Source of the DNA: Streptomyces sp. NBRC 110028
Lineage (GTDB): Bacteria > Actinomycetota > Actinomycetes > Streptomycetales > Streptomycetaceae
Direction of reading: 5' to 3'
DNA: 64,000 nt
Assembly: GCF_001417735.1 (NCBI RefSeq)
Contig: NZ_BBUZ01000042.1
Location: 1-64,000, forward strand
Numbering within the stretch: the stretch's first letter is position 1; each line of letters starts with the position of its first letter. Below are positions 16,293-24,951 of the stretch, piece by piece. Both the position numbers and the translations under genes were made by a program. The notes beneath the pieces are model-generated. The model was not told where the DNA came from, searched no databases, and worked only from the letters and a program-made list of their open reading frames with translations.

Positions 16293-17860
16293 CAGCGGGC
16301 CGCCTTGCCGATGGTGTACTCAGCGGACGCCTTGGCGTCGCTGTACTTGATCTTCATCTGGGCGACCCCCCGTCCCTCGGAGAAGACCTGCCGCCAGTCG
16401 CCGGTGACGTGCAGTTCGTCGGTGCCCACCATGGCGATGACGTCCAGACCGGCCTGGTGGGCCTTGTACGCCTTGCCCCAGAGGTTGGCGTACGCCTGGC
16501 TGTGAATGATGTGCATCCAGTCCGGGCGCATCATCTCGCGGTTGTGGATTGATTCACCCATCGTGGAGATGAACTTCGAATACATCGCCTTGATGTATTC
16601 CAGGGTGATGGTGTCGTCCTCGGCGATAGCCGTCTCCCGCGCCGCGGTCAGCGTCTTGCGCAGGGCGTCCAGGAAATTCTCGGTCGCTCCGGACGTCCAC
16701 GACTCGTGAACAACCGGTGGGTCGAGAAGCCCGTGCTTCGGGGTGGAGAGGCGCAGCAGGAGGCGCAGGGTGGCGTTGGTGATCCAGAGGGGGCCGGGTT
16801 GGTCGCGGTCGCCGAGGGGGTCGGGCAGGTGCGGGTGGTCCCATGGTGAGGGGGTGATCAGGTGGACGCCGGAGCGCTTGGGGTCCACGCCGCCGGTGCC
16901 GGTGGAGTGCTCCAGCTTCCCGATCGGCAGCCAGGTCTTCAGCGCGGAGAGGTAGGCGGCGTTGACGTCCAGGGCGGTGACCCCGATACTCCCGGCGATC
17001 TTGAGGGAGTAGTCGGGGTGGTGGAAGTTGGGGCGGGCCTCCCAGATCTGGTCCGGCTCCTTCTTCGAGGGCTTCTTGAGGATGTCGGGCAGGGCCGGGT
17101 AGGCGGTGTAGGTGTAGCGGGCGGTGGCCCGGGTCTCCTCGAACAGGCGCATGACGTCGGGGATGGCGCGCTTGATCAGGGCCTTCATGGCGGCGTCGGT
17201 GTCACCTTCGGCGCGCTCCAGCTCTTCGTGCACAGCCCGGCCGATGAGGCCGGCGGTCTCCGCCTGGGCACGGGCCGCGGACTTCGCCCGGCGCTGCGGC
17301 CGCGAGGGCACCGGCGCCGGAACCGGTGACGGCGCAGTGGCCGGAGCGGGTGCGGGCGCGCTGGCCGGGGCGGGCGCGGGCGTGGCGGCGGCCTGGGGCG
17401 CCGCGGCGGCGGGGGGCTGGCACATGGCACCGGGGTGCAGGGAACGGCCGTCGGTGGCCTTGTAGGGCGTCGTGACACCACAGCGGACGCAGGGGCCGGG
17501 CTCGCCCTGGACGGCTCGCCCGCTGGGGCCCCACGCGGTCTCAGGGACGGCGAACTCTGCAGCTGGGGCGCTGTCCGGGGCGGCGGTCTCGGCAGGTGCT
17601 TGGGCCGGGGCGGGGTGGATCCGGGCCAGGCCCTCCAGCAGTCGCAGGTACTTGAAGCGCCCTGGCGGCTGCGGATCGGTGGTGCCGTCCTCCCAATTGG
17701 CGACCGTCTGCCGCCCGACACCCACCGCTGCGGCGACCTGGGCGCGGGAGAGGCCGGCGGCCTGCCGCAGCCGCAGCCGCTCGGCCGGCTCCGGCATCCG
17801 CGCCGTCAGCCGCGCCTCCTCCAACAGCGCCTCCACGCTGTCGAATTGCTCATCGCTCAT
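16292..17860 (-). CDS. tap: Tap-like telomere-associated protein with XRE HTH and polymerase-like motifs
   Basis: A 522-aa protein. Residues ~25-85 form an XRE helix-turn-helix (AGLSRAQVAAAVGVGRQTVANWE), as in Tap, which binds telomere DNA and recruits Tpg. A Cys cluster (CVRC 124-127, C147) and a Pro/Ala linker (150-190) follow. The C-terminal domain carries three motifs reminiscent of protein-primed family B DNA polymerases: LDVNAAYLSA (D298) like motif A, KAMYSKF (424-430) like motif B, and VGTDELHVTG (D481) like motif C, plus a KIKY near 503. The motif A aspartate and the second motif C aspartate are kept; the first motif C aspartate is Gly. The start is ATG 17860, with three TAGGCAT repeats just upstream as possible operators. 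Confidence 0.65.
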   Translation of the reverse strand: MSDEQFDSVEALLEEARLTARMPEPAERLRLRQAAGLSRAQVAAAVGVGRQTVANWEDGTTDPQPPGRFKYLRLLEGLARIHPAPAQAPAETAAPDSAPAAEFAVPETAWGPSGRAVQGEPGPCVRCGVTTPYKATDGRSLHPGAMCQPPAAAAPQAAATPAPAPASAPAPAPATAPSPVPAPVPSRPQRRAKSAARAQAETAGLIGRAVHEELERAEGDTDAAMKALIKRAIPDVMRLFEETRATARYTYTAYPALPDILKKPSKKEPDQIWEARPNFHHPDYSLKIAGSIGVTALDVNAAYLSALKTWLPIGKLEHSTGTGGVDPKRSGVHLITPSPWDHPHLPDPLGDRDQPGPLWITNATLRLLLRLSTPKHGLLDPPVVHESWTSGATENFLDALRKTLTAARETAIAEDDTITLEYIKAMYSKFISTMGESIHNREMMRPDWMHIIHSQAYANLWGKAYKAHQAGLDVIAMVGTDELHVTGDWRQVFSEGRGVAQMKIKYSDAKASAEYTIGKAAR

Positions 17861-17880
17861 ACCTCAACACTACACTTCAC

Positions 17881-17920
17881 TAGGCATATATCGCCAATTG
17901 ATTAGGCATTCATTAGGCAT
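17881..17920. promoter_or_regulatory. Three TAGGCAT repeats upstream of the Tap-like gene
   Basis: TAGGCAT occurs at 17881, 17903 and 17914 in an AT-rich patch that is unusual for this window, 20-60 bp before the start codon at 17860. The repeats are direct, spaced 22 and 11 bp (about two and one helical turns), which fits binding by the XRE domain of the Tap-like protein itself or a replication iteron set. Confidence 0.45.
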
Positions 17921-18008
17921 CTATTTGCATGGAGCGGTACGCCGAGCCTGCGATGATCAGCATCTGGGCGCAACCCGACTCGACCCGGTGAGTTACGGCA
18001 GGGCGGGG

Positions 18009-18260
18009 TCAGAGGACGGTGCCACGCAGGGCGCGCCAGCCACCGGCGAGGGCGAGGACGCGGGCGATATCGATCAGCCGGTACGCCTGGGCGCGGCTGA
18101 TACCGAACTCGGCTTCGGCTTACGACGCCCACGATTTGTAGCCGAGAGACAGCCACGCCCGGGCGATGTGCGCAGCACGGACCCAGTCGGTAAGGGCGGC
18201 GACCGAGCGACGAACATCAGCGATCGCGCCCCGGAGGCCAGCGGTCATCGCCCGAGCGGT
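18009..18260 (-). pseudogene. Fragment of an HTH plasmid-type protein with an internal stop
   Basis: The minus strand reads VRAAHIARAWLSLGYKSWAS, then TAA (complement of 18120-18122), then AEAEFGISRAQAYRLIDIARVLALAG. The ISRAQAYRLIDIA part is a helix-turn-helix seen in small Streptomyces plasmid and mobile-element proteins. The in-frame stop and the missing N-terminus mark it as a remnant. It lies 149 bp upstream of the Tap-like gene. Confidence 0.45.
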
Positions 18261-18394
18261 CGCCTCATCCAGTCGACGGGTTCGCCGTCATGGAGGGCTA
18301 TCGAGGGCACCGACGACTGGGAGGCAACGCCATGATCGGGGTGCTGTAGCCCGGCTCCTGACACACGCCGTGCCAAAGCCGGTATTGTTGTTCC

Positions 18395-18419
18395 CGTTGG
18401 CTGCCAATGGCAGCCAACG
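18395..18419. repeat. 11-bp inverted repeat
   Basis: CGTTGGCTGCC, AAT, GGCAGCCAACG: a perfect palindrome with a 3-nt loop in non-coding DNA. There is no T-run after it, so it may be an operator or structural site rather than a terminator. The flanks (18261-18520) show no convincing gene. Confidence 0.5.
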
Positions 18420-18520
18420 GCGGACACCTCTCCTCGGAGAAACACCCCGCCCGAATCAGCGAAGACGCCTGACGCCAGGGCCGTGAACCCGTAAGCGCCA
18501 GACGTCTTCAGACTTTCTGT

Positions 18521-18862
18521 TTAACTGCAGTGCACTACGGCCCGGCTCTCGTCGGGCCGTTCTGCTGTATAGACACAGCAGAGTCGCACGGAGTCGCCGC
18601 CTTCAGACCCCTGAAATGGGACCGCCAGCTGGATCCCCACGCCCACCGCGCCCGAGATGGCCGCGGTAGCGACGACGATCCCGGCCCGCCTGGCAGCCCG
18701 GATGATCCGACTGAACGTGCGGGGTGCTGACTGCACCCCTCCCCGGCCCTCGTCAGCTAGCTGACTGCCAGCCTCATGTCCGACTAATGGATCCGGCACT
18801 TTGTCTCCTCTCTGTCGAGCGAATCGGGGCAGGGTGTGCACGAAACGCTGACTCGTGCACAC
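18521..18862 (-). CDS. Possible small membrane protein
   Basis: A 113-codon frame whose middle (FSRIIRAARRAGIVVATAAISGAVGVGIQLAVPF) has high third-position GC and looks like a positively charged N-terminus plus one membrane segment; the true start is probably near there and not at the upstream end. An 8-bp hairpin (18538-18561) lies inside the last codons and could terminate transcription. The family is unknown and this could be a chance frame. Confidence 0.3.
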   Translation of the reverse strand: MCTSQRFVHTLPRFARQRGDKVPDPLVGHEAGSQLADEGRGGVQSAPRTFSRIIRAARRAGIVVATAAISGAVGVGIQLAVPFQGSEGGDSVRLCCVYTAERPDESRAVVHCS

Positions 18863-19289
18863 CCCGCCCCGATCCGGCCGTCGGAGGTGGCGACAGGGAT
18901 CAGACTAGCGGGCCAGTGAGCTGCCATGACGTGGCGTCAGCACCTCCACCTCGGTGGTGGCCGAGTGGATCGAGATGGAACCGCTCACCACCTCGGTGAA
19001 GCCGTTCGGCCACCATTTCGGAACCCCCAGGTCAGACAGGAAAAGAGACTGGAGGCCGCCCATAAGCGGAGAAGGAAGATGATTTTCTGTGACTCCAGAC
19101 ACATTGCGACGGGGTTCGCTGGCGGCGACTTACGGCGCACCCGTACCAACGTCGGACGATGACCTGCCCTCGCGCCAGCATGCTCTCCCCCACCCTCGAT
19201 AGCAGGCTCAGCAGGCGCCGTAGGAGCAGGCTCCGCTGCCTGCAGCTCGGCGGTACGGGTGGGTCAGCAAATGCTCCGCGACCCGTTGC

Positions 19290-19629
19290 CGCGCTTGCTC
19301 GCCAGCCTTCGACGACCGCCTCAGTCTCCGCTCGGGGGCCATAACGGTGCCGACTACGCATTGCCGTCTGGTACGCCTGCCGCGCCTCGGCCTCCGCCGC
19401 CTCCGTACGACGCAGCAAGGCAAGCCCTGACCGCCGGTCCTCGCTGCGTGGCGCCGACGCGGCCTCCGGCGAGCCGACTGGCTGTGCCAGCGGCGCCGCG
19501 AGGACGGCTTCGAGAGCCTGCCGGGGTCTGCAGGGCATCGAGTTCACACACGTCACAACAGACACGATCGGTCGCCCTGCCGCGAGTCAGGTTCAGGCAG
19601 CCGCGGCGACCACATCGCGCCAGCGTCAT
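19290..19629 (-). pseudogene. Frameshifted small zinc-finger-like gene
   Basis: It begins MTLARCGRRGCLNLTRGRAT and VCCDVCELD, with four or five Cys suited to a zinc ribbon. Coding-like sequence then continues in a different frame (QALEAVLAAPLAQ ... RRTEAAEAEARQAYQTAM). The switch occurs near 19525. Neither frame is a complete protein, so a decayed gene is likely. I do not know the family. Confidence 0.35.
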
Positions 19630-19859
19630 GCCACCGGGCGTGTAGGGCAGGCCCCCACTCACCGCCGCAAGGCGGAGCGGCAGATTCCCGGGCCGCGCCA
19701 GCCAACCGGCTGGGTCCTGCAGAAGCTGGACGGCGGCCGCGGGCCCGGCCAGGGCGTCGTCCGCGCCGTCGACTGCACCGAGGTACCTGCCCGGCGCCCC
19801 AGCGATGGTTCACCCCGCACCAGCGTCTCTCCTCCTGTGAGGAAGGAGAGGCAGCGTGT

Positions 19860-20453
19860 TCAGGTGAGCTTGGGCACTGGCGCCTTCCTGCGTGCCGCAG
19901 CAGTCCTACGGGCCTGGGCTCGTGCCGCATGGTGGTGCTCGAGTGCTTCTCGGGTGCGTTTGGGGATGACCAGTTTCATCTTGGTGGCCGGCGCGACGAA
20001 GGTGCTGGCGCCGGTGCCGTAGCGGCCCCGCAGGGTGTCGCTGTTGGTCTTGTAGAGCAGGACGTCGACGATGCCGATGGCCCGCAGGCTGGTCAGAACG
20101 CGTTGGACGTCGTCGATGTCGCGCCAGTCGCGGGTGTAGACGCAGATGGGGCGGCGTGTGTCATCGCTCTTGGTGCGGGTGTTGATGAGCGTGGCTGTCT
20201 TGCTGCGGTGGCCAAGGAGGCCGTCTTCGGTTGCGGCGCGGATTGTGGTCCAGGAGTGGTCAAGGAGGCTGAGCGGTGTGAACCAGATCCACTTTCCACT
20301 CCGGGGGTGGCCGCCCTCGGCCAGGGGGGTGCCTGGGGAGGCGGCCCACAGCCAGTGCTCGGCGGCCTCGCGTGAGGGGCTGGTGCCGGTGAGGGGTTCG
20401 GGCTGGGCCGATGGGGCGGTCTTGACGTCCACGATCGGCACCGTACACGACAT
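19860..20453 (-). CDS. Bles03/DUF1917-type protein
   Basis: A 197-aa protein with the pattern SGKWIWFTPLSLLDHSWTTI ... RRPICVYTRDWRDIDDVQRVL ... LYKTNSDTLRGRYG, which matches the Bles03/DUF1917 (putative phosphothreonine lyase-like) fold family as I remember it. The role of that family in bacteria is unclear. The C-terminus is a basic Arg/Ala tail. The ATG at 20453 faces the pPIWI-RE operon, leaving fewer than 30 bp between the two starts, so both genes are probably leaderless or share an overlapping promoter and may be co-regulated. It could be an accessory to that system, but that is only positional inference. Confidence 0.65.
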   Translation of the reverse strand: MSCTVPIVDVKTAPSAQPEPLTGTSPSREAAEHWLWAASPGTPLAEGGHPRSGKWIWFTPLSLLDHSWTTIRAATEDGLLGHRSKTATLINTRTKSDDTRRPICVYTRDWRDIDDVQRVLTSLRAIGIVDVLLYKTNSDTLRGRYGTGASTFVAPATKMKLVIPKRTREALEHHHAARAQARRTAAARRKAPVPKLT

Positions 20454-20482
20454 TCGTTACCTTTTTGGCTTATTTACCCGTT

Positions 20483-21661
20483 ATGGGACTCGCGGAGCGG
20501 AACACTCCCCGATGGCGCCGTGACCTGGCGCTCACCGCCTGCTGCGCTGCCGCCGTAGCGGAAGCGGATCGCACAGGCGATCCGGGCCAGCGAGCCGCCC
20601 GGCTCATCGACTGCCTCGGGGTCCTGCGCTCGACACACCGCGCCGGTGCAGCCGCCGCCTTGGACATGGGCGCGCTGCGGCGCGGTCTGCGCCTCGGGCT
20701 CGCGCCCCTCCTGCCCGCCGACGGCGAGTACGGTGACCCGCTCGGCGAGATGAGGCTGCTGGACCAGGACGGCCTGCTGTGCGATGCGGTGGAGGACCTG
20801 GGCCGCGAACATCTCGTGCCGCAGCAGGCGTTGATGGAGTACTGGCCCTGGGCGCGCTTGCGCGCCGAGCAGGAGGAGCAGCAGCTGTACGCGGAGATCC
20901 GGCGCCTTCCGCCGGAGGACTACGCGAAGGTGCGCGAGTTGCTGGCGAGTGATCCGGTGGCGGAGCAAGACGTGCTGTGGGAGAAGTGGGGTGGCTTGTG
21001 GGGGCGGTTCGGGTTCTTCGAGCCGGTCTCGTCCTGGCCGTGGTGCAACGTGGCGGGCTGGTGCTTCCCGTGCCCTGCCTGCGCCTGGCCGATGCGTGCT
21101 CAGTCCGCCGGCGGTGGTGTTTTCGTTGTGTCGTGCGACGCTCATCTCCTGGAGGGGGTGCAGTACACCTGCCGCCAGGTACGGCGCGGCAGTGGGCCCC
21201 CGGCTCTGGAGGGCGGTGGCTGGTCGGCCGATCGGGTGAAGGGCTTCCCGGCTGCCGGTGACTATCTGGCGGTCTCCCGGACGGTGTGGCGGTATCTGAC
21301 TCTGCCGGGGCGTATGGAGTTCGCGATCCGGGACGCGTTAACAGGCATCCCCGGGCTTGACATCTTCATGTACCCGGACGGTGACCGCTACGACCTGCGC
21401 ATCACGGCCGCCGACCCGTTGGTGGCCAAACAGTGGCGGGTGGATGCCAAGGCGTGGCGGTCCTTCACAGCCCTGGCCGATGCGTTGCTCGAGCGTCCCG
21501 TGCTGGGCGGAGCGGTGCCGCTGACGATCGTGGTCCCCCATCGGCAGCGGTCCGACCTTCCGCTGCTGGAATCCTGCCTTGCGGGGCGGCCGGACCTTGA
21601 AGTGATGACCGACGAAGACATTGTCGGCGAGGTTCGTCGCTGGTGCCGGGGTGAGTCATGA
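20483..21661 (+). CDS. pPIWI-RE-associated restriction-endonuclease-like protein
   Basis: The first gene of a three-gene cassette. The C-terminal domain has the PD-(D/E)xK nuclease pattern YDLRIT (D304) then VDAKAW (D321, K323), typical of the REase that accompanies pPIWI-RE proteins. A zinc-ribbon-like Cys set (C194, C197, C200, C218) precedes it. The N-terminal half is helical. ATG 20483 is chosen; a TTG at 20465 is also in frame and neither has a Shine-Dalgarno sequence. The stop overlaps the helicase ATG by 4 nt. By family knowledge the cassette is a predicted defence system against invading DNA, in which this subunit would cut DNA. Confidence 0.8.
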   Translation: MGLAERNTPRWRRDLALTACCAAAVAEADRTGDPGQRAARLIDCLGVLRSTHRAGAAAALDMGALRRGLRLGLAPLLPADGEYGDPLGEMRLLDQDGLLCDAVEDLGREHLVPQQALMEYWPWARLRAEQEEQQLYAEIRRLPPEDYAKVRELLASDPVAEQDVLWEKWGGLWGRFGFFEPVSSWPWCNVAGWCFPCPACAWPMRAQSAGGGVFVVSCDAHLLEGVQYTCRQVRRGSGPPALEGGGWSADRVKGFPAAGDYLAVSRTVWRYLTLPGRMEFAIRDALTGIPGLDIFMYPDGDRYDLRITAADPLVAKQWRVDAKAWRSFTALADALLERPVLGGAVPLTIVVPHRQRSDLPLLESCLAGRPDLEVMTDEDIVGEVRRWCRGES

Positions 21662-24600
21662 AGACCGGTGATGTCCGTGAGGCGTTGCAGCGCTGTGCCA
21701 TCGCGGCGTACCTCGCCCTGTCCGAGCAGTACTTCGCGTTCGGCACCCTCGACGGTCGGCGCGGTGTGCCACTGGATTTCGCGCAGATGCTCGCCGCGCG
21801 GCGCACCGATGTGTGGGGGGCGTGGCTGTCCCTGCCGCGCGCCGAGTACGAGCTGGTGGGGCGGTTGTGGCAGGCGATCAAGCAGGCGGGGGACCTGGCG
21901 CAGCCGGAGACGTTCCGCGAGGCGGCCTTGGAGTACGCGGTGGCGCCCACGGCGCTGTTTCGGATTCCGGAGCATTCGAACCCGGACGACGCCCGCTGGC
22001 TGGTGGCCTGCCACGCACAAGAGCCTCTGGCCCTGGCCGAGCATCTCGTTCAGGAGTCCGAGGGCTACCGGGCCATGCTTCAGAGGGCGCGGCCGACGGC
22101 CGGCGAGGGCCTGTGGTCCTTCGGCCGCGACCGGCTGTACACGGTGGGGATTCCCGCCAGCGAGAAGGGATCGTTCGTTTCCCCGGTCCGGCTGCGCACC
22201 GAGCCGTTCCTCAAGGAGGTGGTATTGCCGCGCGAGGCGGTGATGGACCACGTGGTGGGCCAGGCAAGGGCTCAGCCGGAGAAGTTCGGGTGGAAGCCCG
22301 GTCTGCTCCAGGGGTTCTTCGAGCAGCTCACCGACGCCTACGGCCGCACGGCGGCAGAGCTGCGGCTGCCCGCCGGGGCGATGGCGCTGCTGAATGCGCC
22401 CACCGGGGTGGGCAAGAGCGTGCTGATGCGGGATGCGGCGCGCCTGTTGGCGGCGAGCGGCCAGGGTCCGGTCCTGGTGGTGGTGGGCCGCATCCGTGAA
22501 GGACTGGGGACTGCCGAGCAGTTGGCCGCGGACAACGCTCTGGTAGAGGAGACATGCGCGGCTGTGCAGGACGCCGCCGAGCGGGCAGCCGAGCCGCTGC
22601 GGGTAGTGCCTTGGGTGGCGTCCTCACGCCACGACGACCAGGCGGAGCTCGCGTTCGCCCAGGGTCGTGAGGACCGGTTCGAGCGGTTCGCGGGCGGCTG
22701 CGAGATGACCGGCTGGCAGGTGGACGGTCCACGGCTGGACCGTGCCAAGCTCCCCTGCACCCAGTTGGAGTGGGTCAACGGTCCCGCCGAGCCCAAAAGC
22801 GGTGGGAAGCACCTGTGCCCGCGTATGGGGATCTGCGGGCGCTTCGAACACATCCGGCGGGCCGCCGAGGCCGACATCATCGTCACCAACCATCACAACC
22901 TGATCCGCGGGCGCTGCAAGGTGCCCGTCGAGGTGGACGGCGAGCGGATCGTCGACGACATGAGCGTGCTGGAGTTCGTGCTGCGCCGCTGCCGCGTCGT
23001 GATCATTGATGAGGTCGACGCCTTCCAGTCCACCTGGTGCACCAACGGCGCACAGGAGTTCACCCTCATCAGCCGCGGCCGCGGCCGGGCGGGACGGCTG
23101 GAAGAGGTCGACCGGCACCGAGGTGGTCTGTCGGCACTGGAGAACCTGCTGGTGACAGGCCCGCTGATGGAGGCACGTCGGCTGAGTGAGACCTTCCTGG
23201 ACAACGTCCTGACCGGGCATCTGTATCTGAAGTCCGAACAAGAACGCCACAACCGTCCCGGGTCCGGCTGGTACATGGTGGGCAAGAAGGACGCCGAGCT
23301 ATGCCGTGCCCTGACCGGGGCCTGTGCGGATGCCGAGATCACCGACGGAGTCCACCAGGCGTACCTGGCCCTTTTCCCTGGTGAGCGGACCAGCGCCGAG
23401 TTGCCGCAGGACTGGCATCCGCTCGCCGATCAGATCCGCCAGGCCCTGGCCGGCAAGGTCCAAGGAACCCACCGCAGCAGAAAGCTCGCAGTCTTCAAGG
23501 ACTCCATCGCCCGCGTCCTGGCTGGCGCTCCCTTCAACGTGCCCGCCTCCCGGCGCGCCGCACTGGTCAACGATCTCCTCGTGCGGGCCTGGCTCGGCGC
23601 ACTCCACAACGAGCTGCACGCCCTGAAGTGGTCCGTCCTGCCGCTGCTCGGGCAGCTGAACGCGGCCACCGACCTGGTCTCCACGATGGGGCTGATCCCC
23701 CGCGATGAGCCGATCCCCTACGGGCCGCTCGGGCAGAACTTGTACGGATTCAAGCTCGACAAGAACGCCGGCGGGTCCGGATGGCTGTCGCTGCAGTCCC
23801 TGGGCGGCGATCCGCACACCTCCACCGTCCGGCTGGGCGACACCGTCGCACTGGCGACCGCCGGGGTACGGCGCAGCGTCTTGGGCCTGTCCGCTACCGC
23901 GTTCTTCCCCAAGGCTGCTCTGCAGCATGTGCACACTCTGCCCGCCTATGTGATGACCGACGCTGCCCCCGGCGCGGTCACCGCCCATGCCGGGCACGTG
24001 TCCTCCACGGATATCGGCTGGCAGCCCATCTCGATCGGCGGTGTGGAGGAAAAGCGCAAACCCTCCGAGCTGCGCAAGCTCGCCGAGCGGCTCTGGCACA
24101 CCCAGATGTCGTCGCATCTGGAGAAGGTCGCCCGCGACGACCCGCTGCGGGAGCTGGCGCTGCTGGCCGGGAATTCCTATTTCCATGCGGAGGTGATGGC
24201 TGCCGGGATCGCGGCCGCGCGCGGCCGCCCCGAGTGGGTCGCGGTCCTCGTCAGCAACACCCGAACCCCCTCCAAAGCGGCCGTGAACCTGCCCGAGGGC
24301 GTGGTGCGGGTGACCATCGACGAACTCGAAGATCTGCCCGCCACCCACCCCCGGGTGAAGGTGATCTGCGCACCGCTGTCGGTGGTCTCCCGCGGCCTGA
24401 ACATCCTCATCCCCCACACCGACCGCTCGGCGCTCGCCTCGGTGTGGGTAGGGGTGCGCCCCCTCACACACCTGCACGAGCCTGCCGTCATGTACGCGAG
24501 CATCAACGCCTGCGGCATCGCCGCCGGCACCCTCAGTGCAGATCCCGCCGGCATACTCGCCTCACAGCGCACCGCCGCCATCCGCCACCGGGAGCTGCTG

Positions 24601-24951
24601 CTGCGCACCGACCCGCGGTTCTCCCGCATGCCGAAGTTCCTCAAGACCGAGGTTCTGGCGGGCATTCTTGTCGAGCTCATCCAGCTGGCCGGGCGCGCGC
24701 GCCGCGGCGGCACCCCGGTTGAGCTCTACCTGGTCGACCACGCCTTCTTCAACCAGCAGCTGGGCTGCGACTTCCCCCGGCTGCTGCGCTCCTACTACAG
24801 CCAGCTGGACACGGACGAGCAGGACATCCTGCGCCGCATCTACGGCTCCACCCTCACCGCCTGGCTCGACCTCGCCCACAGCGAGGACCTGCTGCCAGGC
24901 CCCGTCACCCTCATCCCCGCCCCGACCCTGGATACCCAAGGACCCCAGTGA
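21658..24951 (+). CDS. DinG/XPD-type helicase of the pPIWI-RE cassette
   Basis: A 1097-aa superfamily-2 helicase. Walker A APTGVGKS is near residue 245, DEVD near 450, GLSATAFFP near 745 and motif VI QLAGRARRGG near 1010. Four Cys between the first two motifs (GGCEM, LPCTQ, LCPRM, GICGRF; about 347-392) fit the 4Fe-4S cluster of XPD/DinG helicases. Such helicases unwind 5'-tailed or R-loop-type substrates. The family is reported always to sit with pPIWI-RE genes. It overlaps both neighbours by 4 nt, so the subunits are made together. Confidence 0.85.
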   Translation: MKTGDVREALQRCAIAAYLALSEQYFAFGTLDGRRGVPLDFAQMLAARRTDVWGAWLSLPRAEYELVGRLWQAIKQAGDLAQPETFREAALEYAVAPTALFRIPEHSNPDDARWLVACHAQEPLALAEHLVQESEGYRAMLQRARPTAGEGLWSFGRDRLYTVGIPASEKGSFVSPVRLRTEPFLKEVVLPREAVMDHVVGQARAQPEKFGWKPGLLQGFFEQLTDAYGRTAAELRLPAGAMALLNAPTGVGKSVLMRDAARLLAASGQGPVLVVVGRIREGLGTAEQLAADNALVEETCAAVQDAAERAAEPLRVVPWVASSRHDDQAELAFAQGREDRFERFAGGCEMTGWQVDGPRLDRAKLPCTQLEWVNGPAEPKSGGKHLCPRMGICGRFEHIRRAAEADIIVTNHHNLIRGRCKVPVEVDGERIVDDMSVLEFVLRRCRVVIIDEVDAFQSTWCTNGAQEFTLISRGRGRAGRLEEVDRHRGGLSALENLLVTGPLMEARRLSETFLDNVLTGHLYLKSEQERHNRPGSGWYMVGKKDAELCRALTGACADAEITDGVHQAYLALFPGERTSAELPQDWHPLADQIRQALAGKVQGTHRSRKLAVFKDSIARVLAGAPFNVPASRRAALVNDLLVRAWLGALHNELHALKWSVLPLLGQLNAATDLVSTMGLIPRDEPIPYGPLGQNLYGFKLDKNAGGSGWLSLQSLGGDPHTSTVRLGDTVALATAGVRRSVLGLSATAFFPKAALQHVHTLPAYVMTDAAPGAVTAHAGHVSSTDIGWQPISIGGVEEKRKPSELRKLAERLWHTQMSSHLEKVARDDPLRELALLAGNSYFHAEVMAAGIAAARGRPEWVAVLVSNTRTPSKAAVNLPEGVVRVTIDELEDLPATHPRVKVICAPLSVVSRGLNILIPHTDRSALASVWVGVRPLTHLHEPAVMYASINACGIAAGTLSADPAGILASQRTAAIRHRELLLRTDPRFSRMPKFLKTEVLAGILVELIQLAGRARRGGTPVELYLVDHAFFNQQLGCDFPRLLRSYYSQLDTDEQDILRRIYGSTLTAWLDLAHSEDLLPGPVTLIPAPTLDTQGPQ

